Positions 22,490 to 33,456 are shown, numbered from the stretch's first letter. The stretch is 64,000 bases of DNA from Ophiura sarsii (GCA_035610835.1 CM069450.1:36470886-36534885), one strand, 5' to 3'. Program-made: numbers and translations. Notes: generated from the sequence alone by a model not told the origin.

Positions 22490-25043
22490 CAGTGTTTCTA
22501 GATTATATTATACATGCAGTTCAATTTTCACAAATTTGACACCTGGGAAATGAACTTTTCAAATCATGAGCAAAGACAAATGGCACTCCCATCGTGTGCA
22601 TGTAAATACTTCCACATCCATTTTTTATTGGCATATAGCAAACATATTTCTTGTTATATTTTATCAAATAATAGACCTGCAGTGTTTCTAGTTTTTAACA
22701 ATGAGAGTTTTTATTTCCTCAATTTTCCATATTTTTATGTCAAAAAGTGATGTTTCATATGTCTCCTGTTCTCAGTTGGTCAGTGGTTCAGGTGTTAGTT
22801 TGTATGTTGGTTATAAAGAGGAGCCATGGCCCCTCAAAGGTATGAAATAAAGTCATTGTGTTTTAACTTTTATGTTATAGAAACACTGGGTCAAAACATA
22901 GACAAATTTCAAAGTATCAAATTCCAATTTTCACAGTATCTTCCGCATTTTTGTAAAAAATCCTTTTAAGTTTTCATGAATGATGATTAAATTCATTCAA
23001 AACTAAATTATTTTCAACAAGTTTATTTATCAGTGTTTCTAGTCTAATGGTACTTTTCAATGAAAAATAATTACGGGTATGACATTCAAAATGGCCTAAA
23101 CTGGAAAAGATATGTGGGTTGTGTTAAAATCCATTTAGGTTCAGGTATTAGTGTGTATGTTGGTCATAAAGAGGAGCCATGGCCCCTTACAGGTGTGAAA
23201 TAAAATCATTGTGCTTTAGTTATAGTGGTATAGAAACACTGGGTCCATAACATAGACAAATTTCGGAGTATCAAATTCCAATTTTCACAGTATCGTCCGT
23301 ATTTTTGTCAAAAATCCTTTTAAGTTTTCATGAATGATGATTGAATTCATTCAAAACTATCCAATGGTAACCCTAAATTATTTTCAACAAGTTTATTTAT
23401 CAGTGTTTCTAGTATTATGGTATTTTTCAATGAAAAATAATAACGGGTATGACATTCAAAATGGCCTAAACTGGAAAAGATATGTGGGTTCTGTTAAAAT
23501 ACATTTAATTACAAAGTGGTTCAGGTGTTAGTTTATATGTTGGTTATAAAGAGGAGCCATGGCCATTCACAGGTGTGAAATAAAATCATTATCTTTTAAT
23601 TATTATGTTATAGAAACACTGGGTCATAACATAGACAAACTTTAAAGTATCAAATTCTAATTTTTACAGTATTTTCCGCATTATTTTCATGAGTGATGAT
23701 TGAATTAATTCAAAACTATCCAATGGTAACACTAAATTATTTTCAACAAGTTTATTTATCAGTGTTTCTAGTCTAATGGTACTTTTCAATGAAAAATAAT
23801 TACGGGTATGACATTCAAAATGGCCTAAACTGGAAAAGATATGTGGGTTGTGTTAAAATCCATTTAGGTTCAGGTATTAGTGTGTATGTTGGTCATAAAG
23901 AGGAGCCATGGCCCCTTACAGGTGTTAAATAAAATCATTGTGCTTTAGTTATAATGGTATAGAAACACTGGGTCCATAACATAGACAAATTTCGGAGTAT
24001 CAAATTCCAATTTTCACAGTATCGTCCGTATTTTTGTCAAAAACCCTTTTAAGTTTTCATGAATGATGATTGAATTCATTCAAAACTATCCAATGGTAAC
24101 CCTAAATTATTTTCAACAAGTTTATTTATCAGTGTTTCTAGTATTATGGTATTTTTCAATGAAAAATAATAACGGGTATGACATTCAAAATGGCCTAAAC
24201 TGGAAAAGATATGTGGGTTCTGTTAAAATACATTTAATTACAAAGTGGTTCAGGTGTTAGTTTATATGTTGGTTATAAAGAGGAGCCATGGCCGTTCACA
24301 GGTGTGAAATACAATTATTGTCTTTTAATTATTATGTTATAGAAACACTGGGTCATAACATAGACAAACTTTAAAGTATCAAATTCTAATTTTTACAGTA
24401 TTTTCCGCATTATTTTCATGAGTGATGATTGAATTAATTCAAAACTATCCAATGGTAACACTAAATTATTTTCAACAAGTTTATTTATCAGTGTTTCTAG
24501 TCTAATGGTACATTTCAATGAAAAATAATTACGGGTATGACATTCAAAATGGCCTAAACTTGAAAAGATATGTGGGTTGTGTTAAAATCCATTTAAATAA
24601 AAAGTGGTTCAGGTGTTAGTTTGTATGTTGGTTATAAAGAGGAGCCATGGCCGTTCACAGGTGTGAAATACAATTATTGTGTTTCAATTATATGTTATAG
24701 AAACACTGGGTCATAACATAGACTAATTTCAGAGTATCAAATTCCAATCTTCACAGTATCTTCTGCATTTTTGTCAAAAACCCTTTTTAAGTTTTCATGA
24801 ATGATGATTCAATTCATTCAAAACTATCCAATGGTAACATTAAATTGTTTTCAACAAGTTTTTATCAGTGTTTCTAGTCTAATGGTACTTTCAATGAAAA
24901 AATATTTTGTCTATGACATTCAAAATGGCCTAAACTAGAAAAGATATGTGGGTTGTGTTAAAATCCATTTAAATAAAAAGTCAAATTTGCAAACAAAAAT
25001 ATAAGTCAATGTGTTTTGATTATTACAATTACAGTGTTTCTAG
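22490..25043. repeat. Alternating 370/359-bp array bounded by hAT-like CAGTGTTTCTAG motifs
   Basis: CAGTGTTTCTAG occurs at 22490, 22680, 23031, 23401, 23760, 24130, 24489, 24866 and 25032. Its inverse TAGAAACACTG lies about 200 bp to the right of most of these (22878, 23231, 23611, 23960, 24340, 24698). Each ~200-bp segment is therefore framed by inverted ends resembling hAT termini. Units alternate 370 and 359 bp, making a 729-bp dimer that is repeated almost unchanged (23031-23759 and 23760-24488). Identical short reading frames at 23334 and 24063 are products of this duplication. Confidence 0.75.
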
Positions 25044-25946
25044 ATTGAAGGGGTACTTGCCATACTAAATAAACTAATTCAGACCATACTGCATCTAATA
25101 TTTTGACACTGTATTAAGGTCAGTGTCAAAAAATATGATAGGAAGGAATGGTGAGTTTTTAGTTAATTGCATATCTGCGAGGCATGAAATCCGAACAGCT
25201 GTTTACGAAGATATTGACTATAGTACCAGCACCATTGATGTTTAAAGACATAGAATCTATGCTTGTTGACAAAGAAAAACAGCGTCGGAAGCTTAAACAA
25301 CTTAAAGACATTTGTGAGCAGTTTAACATAGATGTTATTGGTTCAAAGATAAGGAAGGATTTCTTTATAAATCCACTTCTAGACCTCATTTTGGCATGCA
25401 AATGTACATAGGAAGGAAACCAAAACAGTTGTTTTTTTGCTCCTGGTAAAGTCATTTAATTTTTATAAGTGACGAGAGACATCTACATTCTATTTGAGCA
25501 AAAGAGAGTGTAAAAAGAACTTGTGTATGGTAAACATAATGTATCCACTAATACATTGGTAAAGGCAAGTGACATAGCATAATGTAATTTCAGAAAAATT
25601 GGAAAGGTATATACCTCGGATGAGCTTCACATATTAGTGAAGTATTGAATATTTCGATACCAATGTTTAAGGTATGTGTAGTGTGAAATCCGTTGACACA
25701 ACCATCTATAAAACAATGATGAATCAATATGAAGTACCTATCCCATGAAGAGAAAAAAGTGCAGTTATGAAGATTATAGGCCTACAGTTGAACTGCTGCT
25801 GTAAATCACCTTTGCTATGATGAGTTAGGTTTTAGAATATATTGTAAAATGATCGATTAAGATTGGGTTTGGTATGTTTTAATGAACAACAGCATGTGTT
25901 GTAAAATCATCTTTTTGTATAATTCTGAAATTACCTAGAAACACTG
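25032..25946. mobile_element. Possible longer hAT-like non-autonomous element
   Basis: Bounded by CAGTGTTTCTAG (25032-25043) and its exact inverse CTAGAAACACTG (25935-25946), the same ends as the adjacent array. It encloses one 75-codon open frame. I see no 8-bp target duplication, so this may be two array ends rather than one mobile unit. Confidence 0.35.
25184..25411 (+). CDS. Small open reading frame, unknown product
   Basis: An ATG-initiated frame of 75 codons, inside the segment framed by hAT-like inverted ends. The protein is charged and probably helical (D-K-E-K-Q-R-R-K-L-K-Q-L-K about residues 28-40), with no signal peptide or membrane segment. I do not recognise it. It could be a fragment of a transposon or host exon, since about 75 random codons without a stop is only mildly unusual in this base composition. 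No splice sites or polyadenylation context were evident. Confidence 0.2.
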   Translation: MKSEQLFTKILTIVPAPLMFKDIESMLVDKEKQRRKLKQLKDICEQFNIDVIGSKIRKDFFINPLLDLILACKCT

Positions 25947-26890
25947 TAAAGGAGCGTGACATTATAATAATGCTTTAACTATGTATAAAATGATAACTTC
26001 AGAAAGTTTTATTGAAGTTCGTGAAAAGTTCTATTCCATGGAGAGCTTTTAAGGCGTGTAGACAGGGGAACTAGTTCTTATAAGCATTAAAATACTTTCT
26101 TGCCTTTTTTTAAACATTTTTTCTCCAAACAAATAGAACCACCCATACCTTATTTAAAGTATTAAGAAGATAACTTTATTGACACTCTTTTTCAAAATAA
26201 TAGTTTGAAATCTGCAAGAAGTTAGGAATGGCAAAACAATTAATTCAAAAACGTTCATATGCAAATTGGAGAAAATGGGGAATTTATAAGATTCTTTATG
26301 ATTTTTTTCTCTTAAAGTAGAAACACTGTAATTTGTTTAGCACACCAGGAGAAGAAACAGTTTATAATAGAAATGTCACAGACCCAATATTGGTGAATTT
26401 TGATGGCCCCGAATTCTATCGAGCATAATATGGGCCTTATGTAGAAATGCCAAAATAGGAGCATATGCCCCAAACAACATTAACATTGTTGGAGTGTTTT
26501 TATTTTACAGAAGCTAGAACTCAATGGTTTTATTTTTGCTTACATGGGGCCAAGGGGTGTTAGTTGTGATTACAATGCAAATTTATTTTGAAACCGCTGA
26601 CCAACTGAAAAACTGAACATCAAAAAAATCATCTTTTTGGTGAAAAATACCTCGTAAATTGGAAAAACTATCATAATTTTCTCTAAGAATAGAAACACTG
26701 ATGCTTAGTTTATACTGTATTTATAAAGAGGACTCTATCAATAACTTATCATTGGAAAATCACTTTGAAAACTTTAACTTGTAAGCAATGGCAATGCCAT
26801 TTATCAAATAACATGTATTTTGAAGTAAGGAAAAAAAGGTGAAATTACGCAATTTTTGTGATAAGTTTTTTTCTAAAATTAGAAACACTG
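25947..26890. repeat. Further copies of the hAT-like end motif
   Basis: TAGAAACACTG recurs at 26318, 26690 and 26880 after the copy at 25935, at spacings of about 382, 372 and 190 bp. Similar flanks surround the last copies ('CCCAATAT', 'GAATGAGACTATCATAG' versus 'GAAACAGTTTATAATAG'). Here only the inverse orientation is present, a decayed or one-sided continuation of the array to the left. Confidence 0.55.
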
Positions 26891-26989
26891 TGATTTTTTT
26901 AGCGCACTGGAAGAATGAGACTATCATAGGGATGCCACATACCCAATATGAGTGCATTTTGCCGACCCCCTTCTTCCGCCAACCTTCTG

Positions 26990-27393
26990 GTCCTTATCTT
27001 TATTGACACTTAAGACATGCTCTGATTTTAATCAGAGTTGTTGCATCTTATGTCGTTCGATAAGAGAACAAAAAGTAAAACATGAATTTGTGTCAAAGGG
27101 TCATTATCGGTCATTGACCTATACAGAGATAACATGTAAAACATAATTTTGATCGGACTTGTTGCATCTCATGTCGCAGGATGAAACAAGAAAAAAAGTC
27201 AATCATGACCTTGGAGAAAAATGTCATGAAAGGGTCATTAGGGGTCAATATGTGATTTTCACTTAAAATGCTCTTGCTCTATGCACATATTGAGTCTTCA
27301 TGGATTACAATTGACATATCATATGGGGTCACTAGGGTTCATTAACACATAAAAAATCAAGGTGCCCTGGTCTTAGACCAGAACTAGATTTAG
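26990..27393 (+). mobile_element. 3' part of a family B Helentron-like unit (dispersed copy)
   Basis: Diverged GGTCA satellite ('TTAAGACATGCTCTGATTTTA', 'GGGTCATTAGGGGTCAA') ends in AAAATCAAGGTGCC, a CTGGTCT/AGACCAG hairpin, AACTAGAT and TTAG at 27393. That is the family B 3' end with CTAG changed to TTAG. It lies outside the arrays, so the element also disperses singly. Confidence 0.6.
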
Positions 27394-27674
27394 TTATACT
27401 TGTAAACAAATCAGTTTTATTACGCAGAGGTTTTTACTGGTACACAAAACTTGTATCCTTATTCCTTTTGTACAATTATGTAGCAATATCACAAAGACCA
27501 CCTTTCTGGAAGGATTTGAAAATAATTGTCACCAAAGTATTTCTTTTCTAAGGGGTGGTAGAGAATTAGGCAGGCTCTCGATCAATGGTTCATTCTCTTT
27601 ATGCTGATTCCCTGCATCCTGGTTCCTGGTTCCTGGATCCCCGCGCCAACTCATCCATAGGTACAGGTACGGGC

Positions 27675-28010
27675 CAGTGGCGTAACCAGCGGGGGGGGGG
27701 GGGGGGGGGGGGGAATGACATCGTGTCGGTTGAGATTGGCACTGTCGGTTCATTTGACGAAAGGAATCATGGAATTATGTTGGTCAAAAGTACACATATG
27801 ATGTCTTTCCCAAATGAAATATTCTTTGGTACAAGCTTGTTTAGAGCCAAAATGTAGCTCAAATCGTCCAAAAAAATAACTGTAAAGTTCGAAATTATCG
27901 CGCGCTACGCGCGCAACGCTTGACTCGCAAAATCTTAGGAGCCCCCAATTTCAAGTCACTGCCCCTTCTTGCCCCCCCCCCCCAAATCAAAAAGTCTAGT
28001 TACGCCACTG
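27675..28010. mobile_element. hAT-like MITE with perfect 8-bp target duplication and poly-G end
   Basis: The 336-bp element starts CAGTGGCGTAACCAG and ends CTAGTTACGCCACTG. It is flanked by the exact 8-bp direct repeat GTACGGGC (27667-27674, 28011-28018). Both features are typical of hAT transposons. A run of about 23 Gs follows the left terminus and a C-run precedes the right one. No coding sequence. Frames reading across it, including a G/P-rich one, are accidental. Confidence 0.8.
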
Positions 28011-28304
28011 GTACGGGCAAATCCATCCCAACCGATAATCGACTGTACGGTACACCACATTACGCTGTCGCTCTCTTATGCCATACAGGAAATAACGATA
28101 AACACAAGTTGTACTTGAAGTGACGCATCGAAAAAGGTCTACTTGCGCAATAATATAACATGAAACTAAGAATATAAAACCACATCTAAATAAAGTGGAT
28201 AAAATCACGATACGTATGCGTTGGCATGCATCCAAAACATTTCCTCAGGGGGTCTCATATCTTTTTCTTCGCCGTAGCACATTATCATACATGTTATAGA
28301 GCTA

Positions 28305-29035
28305 AAGGCGTAATGGCCCATTGCCACTTCGTCCAATGCCAGTTCGTCCATTAGCCATTCCGTCCATAGCCATTTCGTCCAATGCCAGTTGGTCCATTCC
28401 CACTTTGTCCAGTAGCCACTTGGTCCAATAGCCATTTGGTCCAATAGCCAATTGGTCCAATAGCCACTTGGTCCAATAGCCACTAGGTCCATTTCCACTT
28501 GGTCCATTACCAATTGGTCCAATAGCCAATTCGTCCATTCCCACTTCGTCCACTAACCACGTTGTCCATTCCCACTTCGTCCAATAACCATTTGGTCCAA
28601 TAGCCATTTCGTCCATACCCATTTTGTCCAATGGCCATTTCGTCCATAGCCATTTCGTCCAATAAGCACTTCGTCCAATAGCCATTTCGTCCGATAGCCA
28701 TTTCGTCCATACCCATTTTGTCCAATGGCCTTTTCGTCCATAGCCATTTCGTCCAATAAGCACTTCGTCCAATAGCCATTTCGTCCAATAGCCATTTCGT
28801 CCAATAGCCATTTCGTCCAATAACCATTTCGTCCAATAACCATTTCGTCCAATAGCCATTTCGTCCAATAGCCATTTCGTCCAATAGCCATTCCGTCCAA
28901 TAACCATTTCGTCCAATAACCATTTCGTCCACTAACCATTTCGTCCAATAGCCATTTCGTCCAATAACCATTTCGTCCAATAACCATTTCATCCATACCC
29001 ATTTCGCCCAATAACCATTTCGTCTAATTCCCGTA
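28305..29035 (-). repeat. 16-bp minisatellite array (unit GGCTATTGGACGAAAT on minus strand)
   Basis: About 45 tandem copies of a 16-bp unit. The unit has no stop in several frames, so long artefactual frames appear with N-G-Y-W-T-K-W-L-L-D-E-M-A-I-G-R repeats. Copies are most uniform at 28740-28980 and most varied at the low-coordinate end (GGACCAAGTGG, GGACGAATTGG variants). The same unit forms the array at 38470-39258 in the opposite orientation. Confidence 0.85.
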
Positions 29036-29345
29036 GCGTTCTTCAGTAACCACCTGTCTCTCAACCTTATTACTTCATGGCCTCCCCTCGCCCACCGCCC
29101 GCCCTCCCCCTGCCGCGCCGTCCCTCGCCCGCAGTCCCCGCCTCTACCGCCGTTCCCGCCCCTACCGCCCGCCCCGTGCTTATACACCTTCAAGACCTAA
29201 ATTAATCAAATCCCGTAGCGCAGCGTATTGCTCCAATATTTGCCCGACCGCGTGTGTAGGGGTGCGTGGGTGTAATGCGTGTGAGCGTTCATTTTGCATG
29301 GCGCACTACGACGCGTTATGTGTTACGCGCTCGACTGCATGGTTG
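29036..29345. repeat. GC-rich dispersed repeat, copy 1
   Basis: C-rich tract (CCCTCGCCC, CCGCCC words), then 'GCGTATTGCTCCAATATTTG', a TGCGTGGGTGTA segment, and 'GCACTACGACGCGTTATGTG' through 'GACTGCATGGTTGCAGTA'. The same order of words occurs at 31747-32041, so the two are copies of one family. No termini were defined. Confidence 0.65.
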
Positions 29346-29469
29346 CAGTACGCACAAAAATAAACAAACATGGCCCGTAGAAATAGTCTGAAAAAGCCCT
29401 GAATTTTTGTTCGTTTGCCCATATCTTGGTCAATTCTGTACGGTTTTCGGCCATTTATAGCTTATAACC

Positions 29470-29779
29470 CAGTGGCGTAGCTAGGATTTTTTTCAGGGGG
29501 GGGGGGGGGGGGCAAGATTTCTAAAATTTTCGTAAAAGGTTGCCCCAATTTTCCCCCAGTCAGTCACCTCCTGAATTTCACGTAAGTGGGGGGGGGGGGG
29601 GGGGGGGGGGGGGGTTGAGGTCAAAAAAATTCGCACGGTCAGTCAAAAAAAAATAGCACGGTCACAAAATTTCGTCCCCATTTTTATTTTTCCGCTTCTC
29701 CGTCCCAATTTTAGGTGTCCGGGGGGGGGGGGGGTATGCCACCCCAACCCCCCCCCTCCCCCCGCTGGCTACGCTACTG
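29470..29779. mobile_element. hAT-like MITE with perfect 8-bp target duplication and poly-G tracts
   Basis: Starts CAGTGGCGTAGCTAGG and ends CTGGCTACGCTACTG, flanked by the exact 8-bp direct repeat TTATAACC (29462-29469, 29780-29787). Same family as 27675-28010. It contains several long G-runs (29501-29512, 29588-29614, 29720-29733) and a C-run near its right end. Confidence 0.8.
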
Positions 29780-29917
29780 TTATAACCTGTCTCAAGTCAT
29801 CATCTGGTATCAGTGCAACTATCGCGGCTTTAAGATGAAAAATGAGAGAGCCTTTTCAGGATACATACACCCCCCACATACACCCCTACATACAACATAA
29901 GACACATTATAGTAAGA

Positions 29918-29956
29918 CTAGCGGGACGCCCGTTCTTCGAACGGGCTCCCGCTAGT
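29918..29956. repeat. Near-perfect 39-nt hairpin
   Basis: Arms ACTAGCGGGA and TCCCGCTAGT enclose GCCCGTT, loop CTTCG, AACGGGC, with essentially one mismatched position between them. It is very stable if transcribed or extruded. No mobile-element termini were seen around it. Confidence 0.7.
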
Positions 29957-29989
29957 ACGTAGCGCCTACCAGATCAGATAGAACACCTA

Positions 29990-30653
29990 CAAAATGAAAT
30001 AACACATAAGTAGCTATATAATAAGTATACATTTATCACAAAATTGGTGAGAATAGGCCTACATAAGTTAAAATATAATGCATAGGCCTATTTCCTTACC
30101 TAAAATTTAATGTTTCCCGTCATTACCACATAGGCCTACATAATATGAGTAAATATAATGCAGGCCTATATAGTATTCTGACCTGAAATAGAATTATTTC
30201 CATCATTACCCCAAGCTACTCTTTTTTTTAAGAAACCACACTTTTATATTCCACCTCGTGACCACGCCCCCCCCCCCGTTACGCAATTTAGTATCACATT
30301 TCTTCATTAACCCCCTGCCTCCCAAACCACATTACATTATTATACACAACCCCCATCCGTCACCGCCCCCGCCCCGTGGCACATCTCAACTCCCAAGGCC
30401 TAAACCTTAACCATCTCCCGTACCCCACCTGTTAGTGCCCCCGCCCCGCCCCGCCACGTGGCATATCCGTTACGCAATTTAGCGCCACATTTCTTCATTA
30501 ACCACCTGCCTTCATTAATCCCCTGAATGCTTCCCGTCATTACCCCCAAGCTATATCCCATGGTTTATACTTTTAAGGAACCACGCTATTTCATTCCACC
30601 TCATGATCGATGACCCTCCCTGTTAAGCATTTTAGTTTCACATTTCTTCATTA
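29990..30653. repeat. AT-rich sequence, then repeated C-rich words including an empty insertion site
   Basis: From about 30100 the words 'TTTCCCGTCATTACC', 'GTTACGCAATTTAG' and 'CACATTTCTTCATTAACC' recur (near 30274, 30470, 30620), forming diverged copies of a C-rich repeat. The stretch at 30276-30330 matches the flanks of the element at 30654-31746 joined together. Confidence 0.6.
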
Positions 30654-31746
30654 GGGACCGTTCATTATTGGGTAAACTATAGGGGGGTCATGTAACTTTC
30701 ATATGTTGAAATAGGGGGGGTTATGTAACTTTTTATTCATAAACAGGGGGGGGGGGTTGTGTAACTTTTGTTAAACTATAAAGATGGTGATGATTGGAGT
30801 GATTTAAGAGGCTATTTTGGAGTGTAAATGCCTTTTTTTCTGCGCTTCGCGCATATTTTCTTAAAACCTATCGACTTCAAAAACATTTACTATGAGACTA
30901 CTTCTGGACAGCAAATCTCAGACAATCTGTTGGAAAAATATCTATAGGCCTAATCATCAACGGCGGTCGAGAAATGAGCCACAGGGTGTCTAAAACATGT
31001 TAAAAGGCATGTGATCTTTTCCAGGGGATTTTTTTAGAAAATAGATTTTCTTGCAGATTTACATTTCTGATCATAAATCATCAATATATTCTGAGTAACA
31101 GAGCGATACGATTCCTAATTACTTCAAAATCATGGTTTTAGAGTGATTTTTCTATAGTGAAAAATAAGTTGGCGCGCAGACCTGACAGTTTATTTTCACT
31201 CTTTGTATGTTACAAAATCCAATTTTATGATTTAAAAAAATGTTATTTATTGCATGCTTTTCACCTCAGCTTCTGCTCACAAAAGTAGAATATTTCACTG
31301 GATTATACGTTTCTGCCCAGAATGTTCTAATAACTTGTTAGGGTAAAGACTCACAAAACCACCCAAAATGTATAAATATGACAAAACTTCAGGCTCGCTA
31401 CGCTCGCCATTACCATGATTACTAATTTCACACAATGAAAAGAAGGGGCATCATAAAATTATTGGCCGTTCAGATAGGCACAAACAGAATTTGCCAACGT
31501 ATCCGTGAACAAAATTCCAAAGGTATAGACAGCCCCCTTAAGTACGGTATGTGACAAGTTGGGGTTTTTTTTGGTGAGGGGGGGGGGGGGGGGGGGGGGG
31601 GGGTGTAAAAAGCTACTGGTTAGCAGGGGTCATGTAATTTTCAGTTTCAGCTGTAGGGGGTGGGGGGGGGGGGGGTTAGGTAATTTTGACATACGAGTCT
31701 CGAATTTGTCCCAACCCGCCCTCCACCATAAATAATGAACGGTCCC
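30654..31746. mobile_element. TTA-flanked inverted-repeat element (PIF/Harbinger-like)
   Basis: Ends GGGACCGTTCATTATT and AATAATGAACGGTCCC form a perfect 16-bp terminal inverted repeat. TTA flanks both sides (30651-30653, 31747-31749), as for PIF/Harbinger insertion at TWA. The 1093-bp interior carries G-runs, 'GTTATGTAACTTT' words mirrored near each end, and a partial copy of the TTAA-type foldback MITE near 31010-31205. No transposase. An empty-site paralogue at 30276-30330 supports the boundaries. Confidence 0.75.
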
Positions 31747-32041
31747 TTAACCCCTGCCTCCCAAACCACATTATTTTATTACACCCCCTCGCCCCCGACC
31801 ACCGTTCCCGTCCCCCGGCCGCCGTCCCCCTAGACAAGTTCCACCAGTCCCCGAAGTGTCGTCCCGCACCCGCTGAACTAATATACCCAGAATGCATAGC
31901 GCTGCGTATTTCTCCGATATTTGCCCGCCCGCGTGTCAGGTACGGGGGGGGGGGGTGGGTGTAGTGCGTGTGCGCGTTTATTTAGCATGGTGCACTACGA
32001 CGCGTTATGTGTTACGCGCGCCGACTGCATGGTTACAGTAT
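31747..32041. repeat. GC-rich dispersed repeat, copy 2
   Basis: Same order of words as 29036-29345: C-rich tract, 'TATTTGCCCGCCCGCGTGT', 'GCACTACGACGCGTTATGTG', 'GACTGCATGGTTACAGTA'. It is split from the preceding part of its family by the TTA-flanked element. Confidence 0.65.
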
Positions 32042-32440
32042 TGATTTTGATTTGAGGGTCTATGAAGTTGACTACAAACTAAAATGGATATCGATTCGTT
32101 ATTTTAATTTGTCTGAGGAAAAAAAAGTTATCGTGTACTTTTTCAAATAAACGAATTTGAATATTTAATGAGGTAATTAGCCCAATTTTGTAATTACAAT
32201 AAATTAGGGAAATATCACCACAATAATATAGCTATTAATTATGACTAAAAAAAGTTTATCTTATATATATATATATTTTTTTAGTTGGGCTGTCTGCGGT
32301 TCAATTTCTAACAGATGTTGTGTGAGTTTATTAACTCTATAGTAAGGACAAACAATATAGAGATCAGTCACGAAAACTACAATAATAATGCACTTTTCAG
32401 TAGACAGGCCTAATTACTGAACCAAATTGTTCCAATTGAC
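32042..32440. other. AT-rich non-coding stretch
   Basis: Contains a short (TA)n run near 32262-32274. No gene or element termini seen. Confidence 0.5.
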
Positions 32441-32880
32441 ACACTTTCATTTTGAAAATGGGATTTTTTAGGTAAATTCCCTTTTTTCAAGTTGACTTGA
32501 TTTGTATAATACACATTTTTGTATAGGGTTAATTGTTTCGAGATGGGTTCACAAAAAGGAGGTATGGGTATTGATTGTAAAAATACACTGCACTTTCATT
32601 TTGAAAATGGGATTTTTTAGGTAAAGTCCCCTTTTTCAAGTTGACTTGATTTGTATAATACACATTTTTTTTGGTATAGGGTTAATTGTTTCGAGATGGG
32701 TTCACAAAAAGGAGGTATGGTTATTGATTGTAAAAATACACTGCACTTTCATTTTGAAAATGGGATCTTTTTTAGGTAAAGTCCCCTTTTTCAAAATGAC
32801 TTGATTTGTATATACACATTTATTTGTATTGTATAGGGTTAATGGTTTCGAGATGGGCTCACAACTAGGTGGTATTGTGT
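32441..32880. repeat. Three tandem copies of a ~150-bp repeat
   Basis: 'CACTTTCATTTTGAAAATGG' starts copies at 32442, 32591 and 32744. Each runs through 'GGTTAATTGTTTCGAGATGG' and 'ACAAAAAGGAGGTATGG', with the third copy diverging at its end. Confidence 0.8.
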
Positions 32881-32887
32881 AGTCTTT

Positions 32888-32970
32888 GTCAAAGACGCCT
32901 CTTGAGCCGAGCGCAGCGAGGCGCGAGCGCCGTAGACGCGAGAGTCGAGCGAAGCGAGACGTCTTTGTGC
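32888..32970. repeat. Short GC-rich inverted-repeat sequence
   Basis: 'CAAAGACGCCTC' and 'GAGACGTCTTTG' frame a core rich in GCGAGCG / CGAGCGAAGCGAG words. It stands out sharply from the AT-rich flanks. It may be a tiny MITE or a solo terminal repeat. Confidence 0.5.
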
Positions 32971-33355
32971 ATTTAGCTATTCCACTGTGTAAGCATAACG
33001 TGTCAATCAAATTATGACATCATCGTAGGACACTATTAACTCCGCCCAATTCTATCGATGACAATGTTTAAAGATACGAATTTATATCGACGACCAAGAT
33101 GACGTCACATGATAAATAGCATACAAAATAGTCCCATATATACTAGTAGTGCGAAACTAATATTTTTATTTTATTTTATATTAAATGTGTCTATTACCGT
33201 AAATAAAATGGTTCTCTAATTTACAATGTAGCTTTAAATAATAAATAAATATCACTTTTTAGTTTTCGATTTAGTTTATTGAGTTGAGTGGATATCATAA
33301 CGCTGTAACGACACTAGGGGCCTATATATTATTAAAAACCGCTGCCATCTTCAGA
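32971..33355. other. AT-rich non-coding stretch
   Basis: No open frame, RNA gene or repeat termini recognised. Confidence 0.45.
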
Positions 33356-33456
33356 ATGACCCAGTGGTGCAGCGGTCTAGGGCGCTGGACGATGTACTGT
33401 TTTATCGCAAATGACATTTCTAAGATTCGAGTGTTCGAGTCCCGGCGGGGATGATG
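33356..33456 (+). other. tRNA-like sequence (SINE head candidate)
   Basis: Box A-like 'TGGTGCAGCGGTCTAGGGCG' and, about 60 bases on, box B-like 'GTTCGAGTCCC' followed by GGCGGGG. The stretch resembles a Leu/Ser-class tRNA with a long variable region, but the arms do not pair cleanly. AT-rich sequence follows. A tRNA-derived SINE or pseudogene is the likely reading. Confidence 0.45.

Noticed and set aside
23334..24260. Two identical 65-codon frames
   Set aside because: Identity follows from the 729-bp DNA duplication; the other monomers do not keep the frame.
27529..27857. G/P-rich frames across 27529-27857
   Set aside because: They read through the poly-G end of a MITE and its target site.
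28205..29193. Long frames with N-G-Y-W-T-K-W-L-L-D-E-M-A-I-G-R repeats
   Set aside because: Product of a 16-bp minisatellite lacking stops, open in more than one phase on the same strand; not a repeat protein gene. The same applies to 38468-39225.
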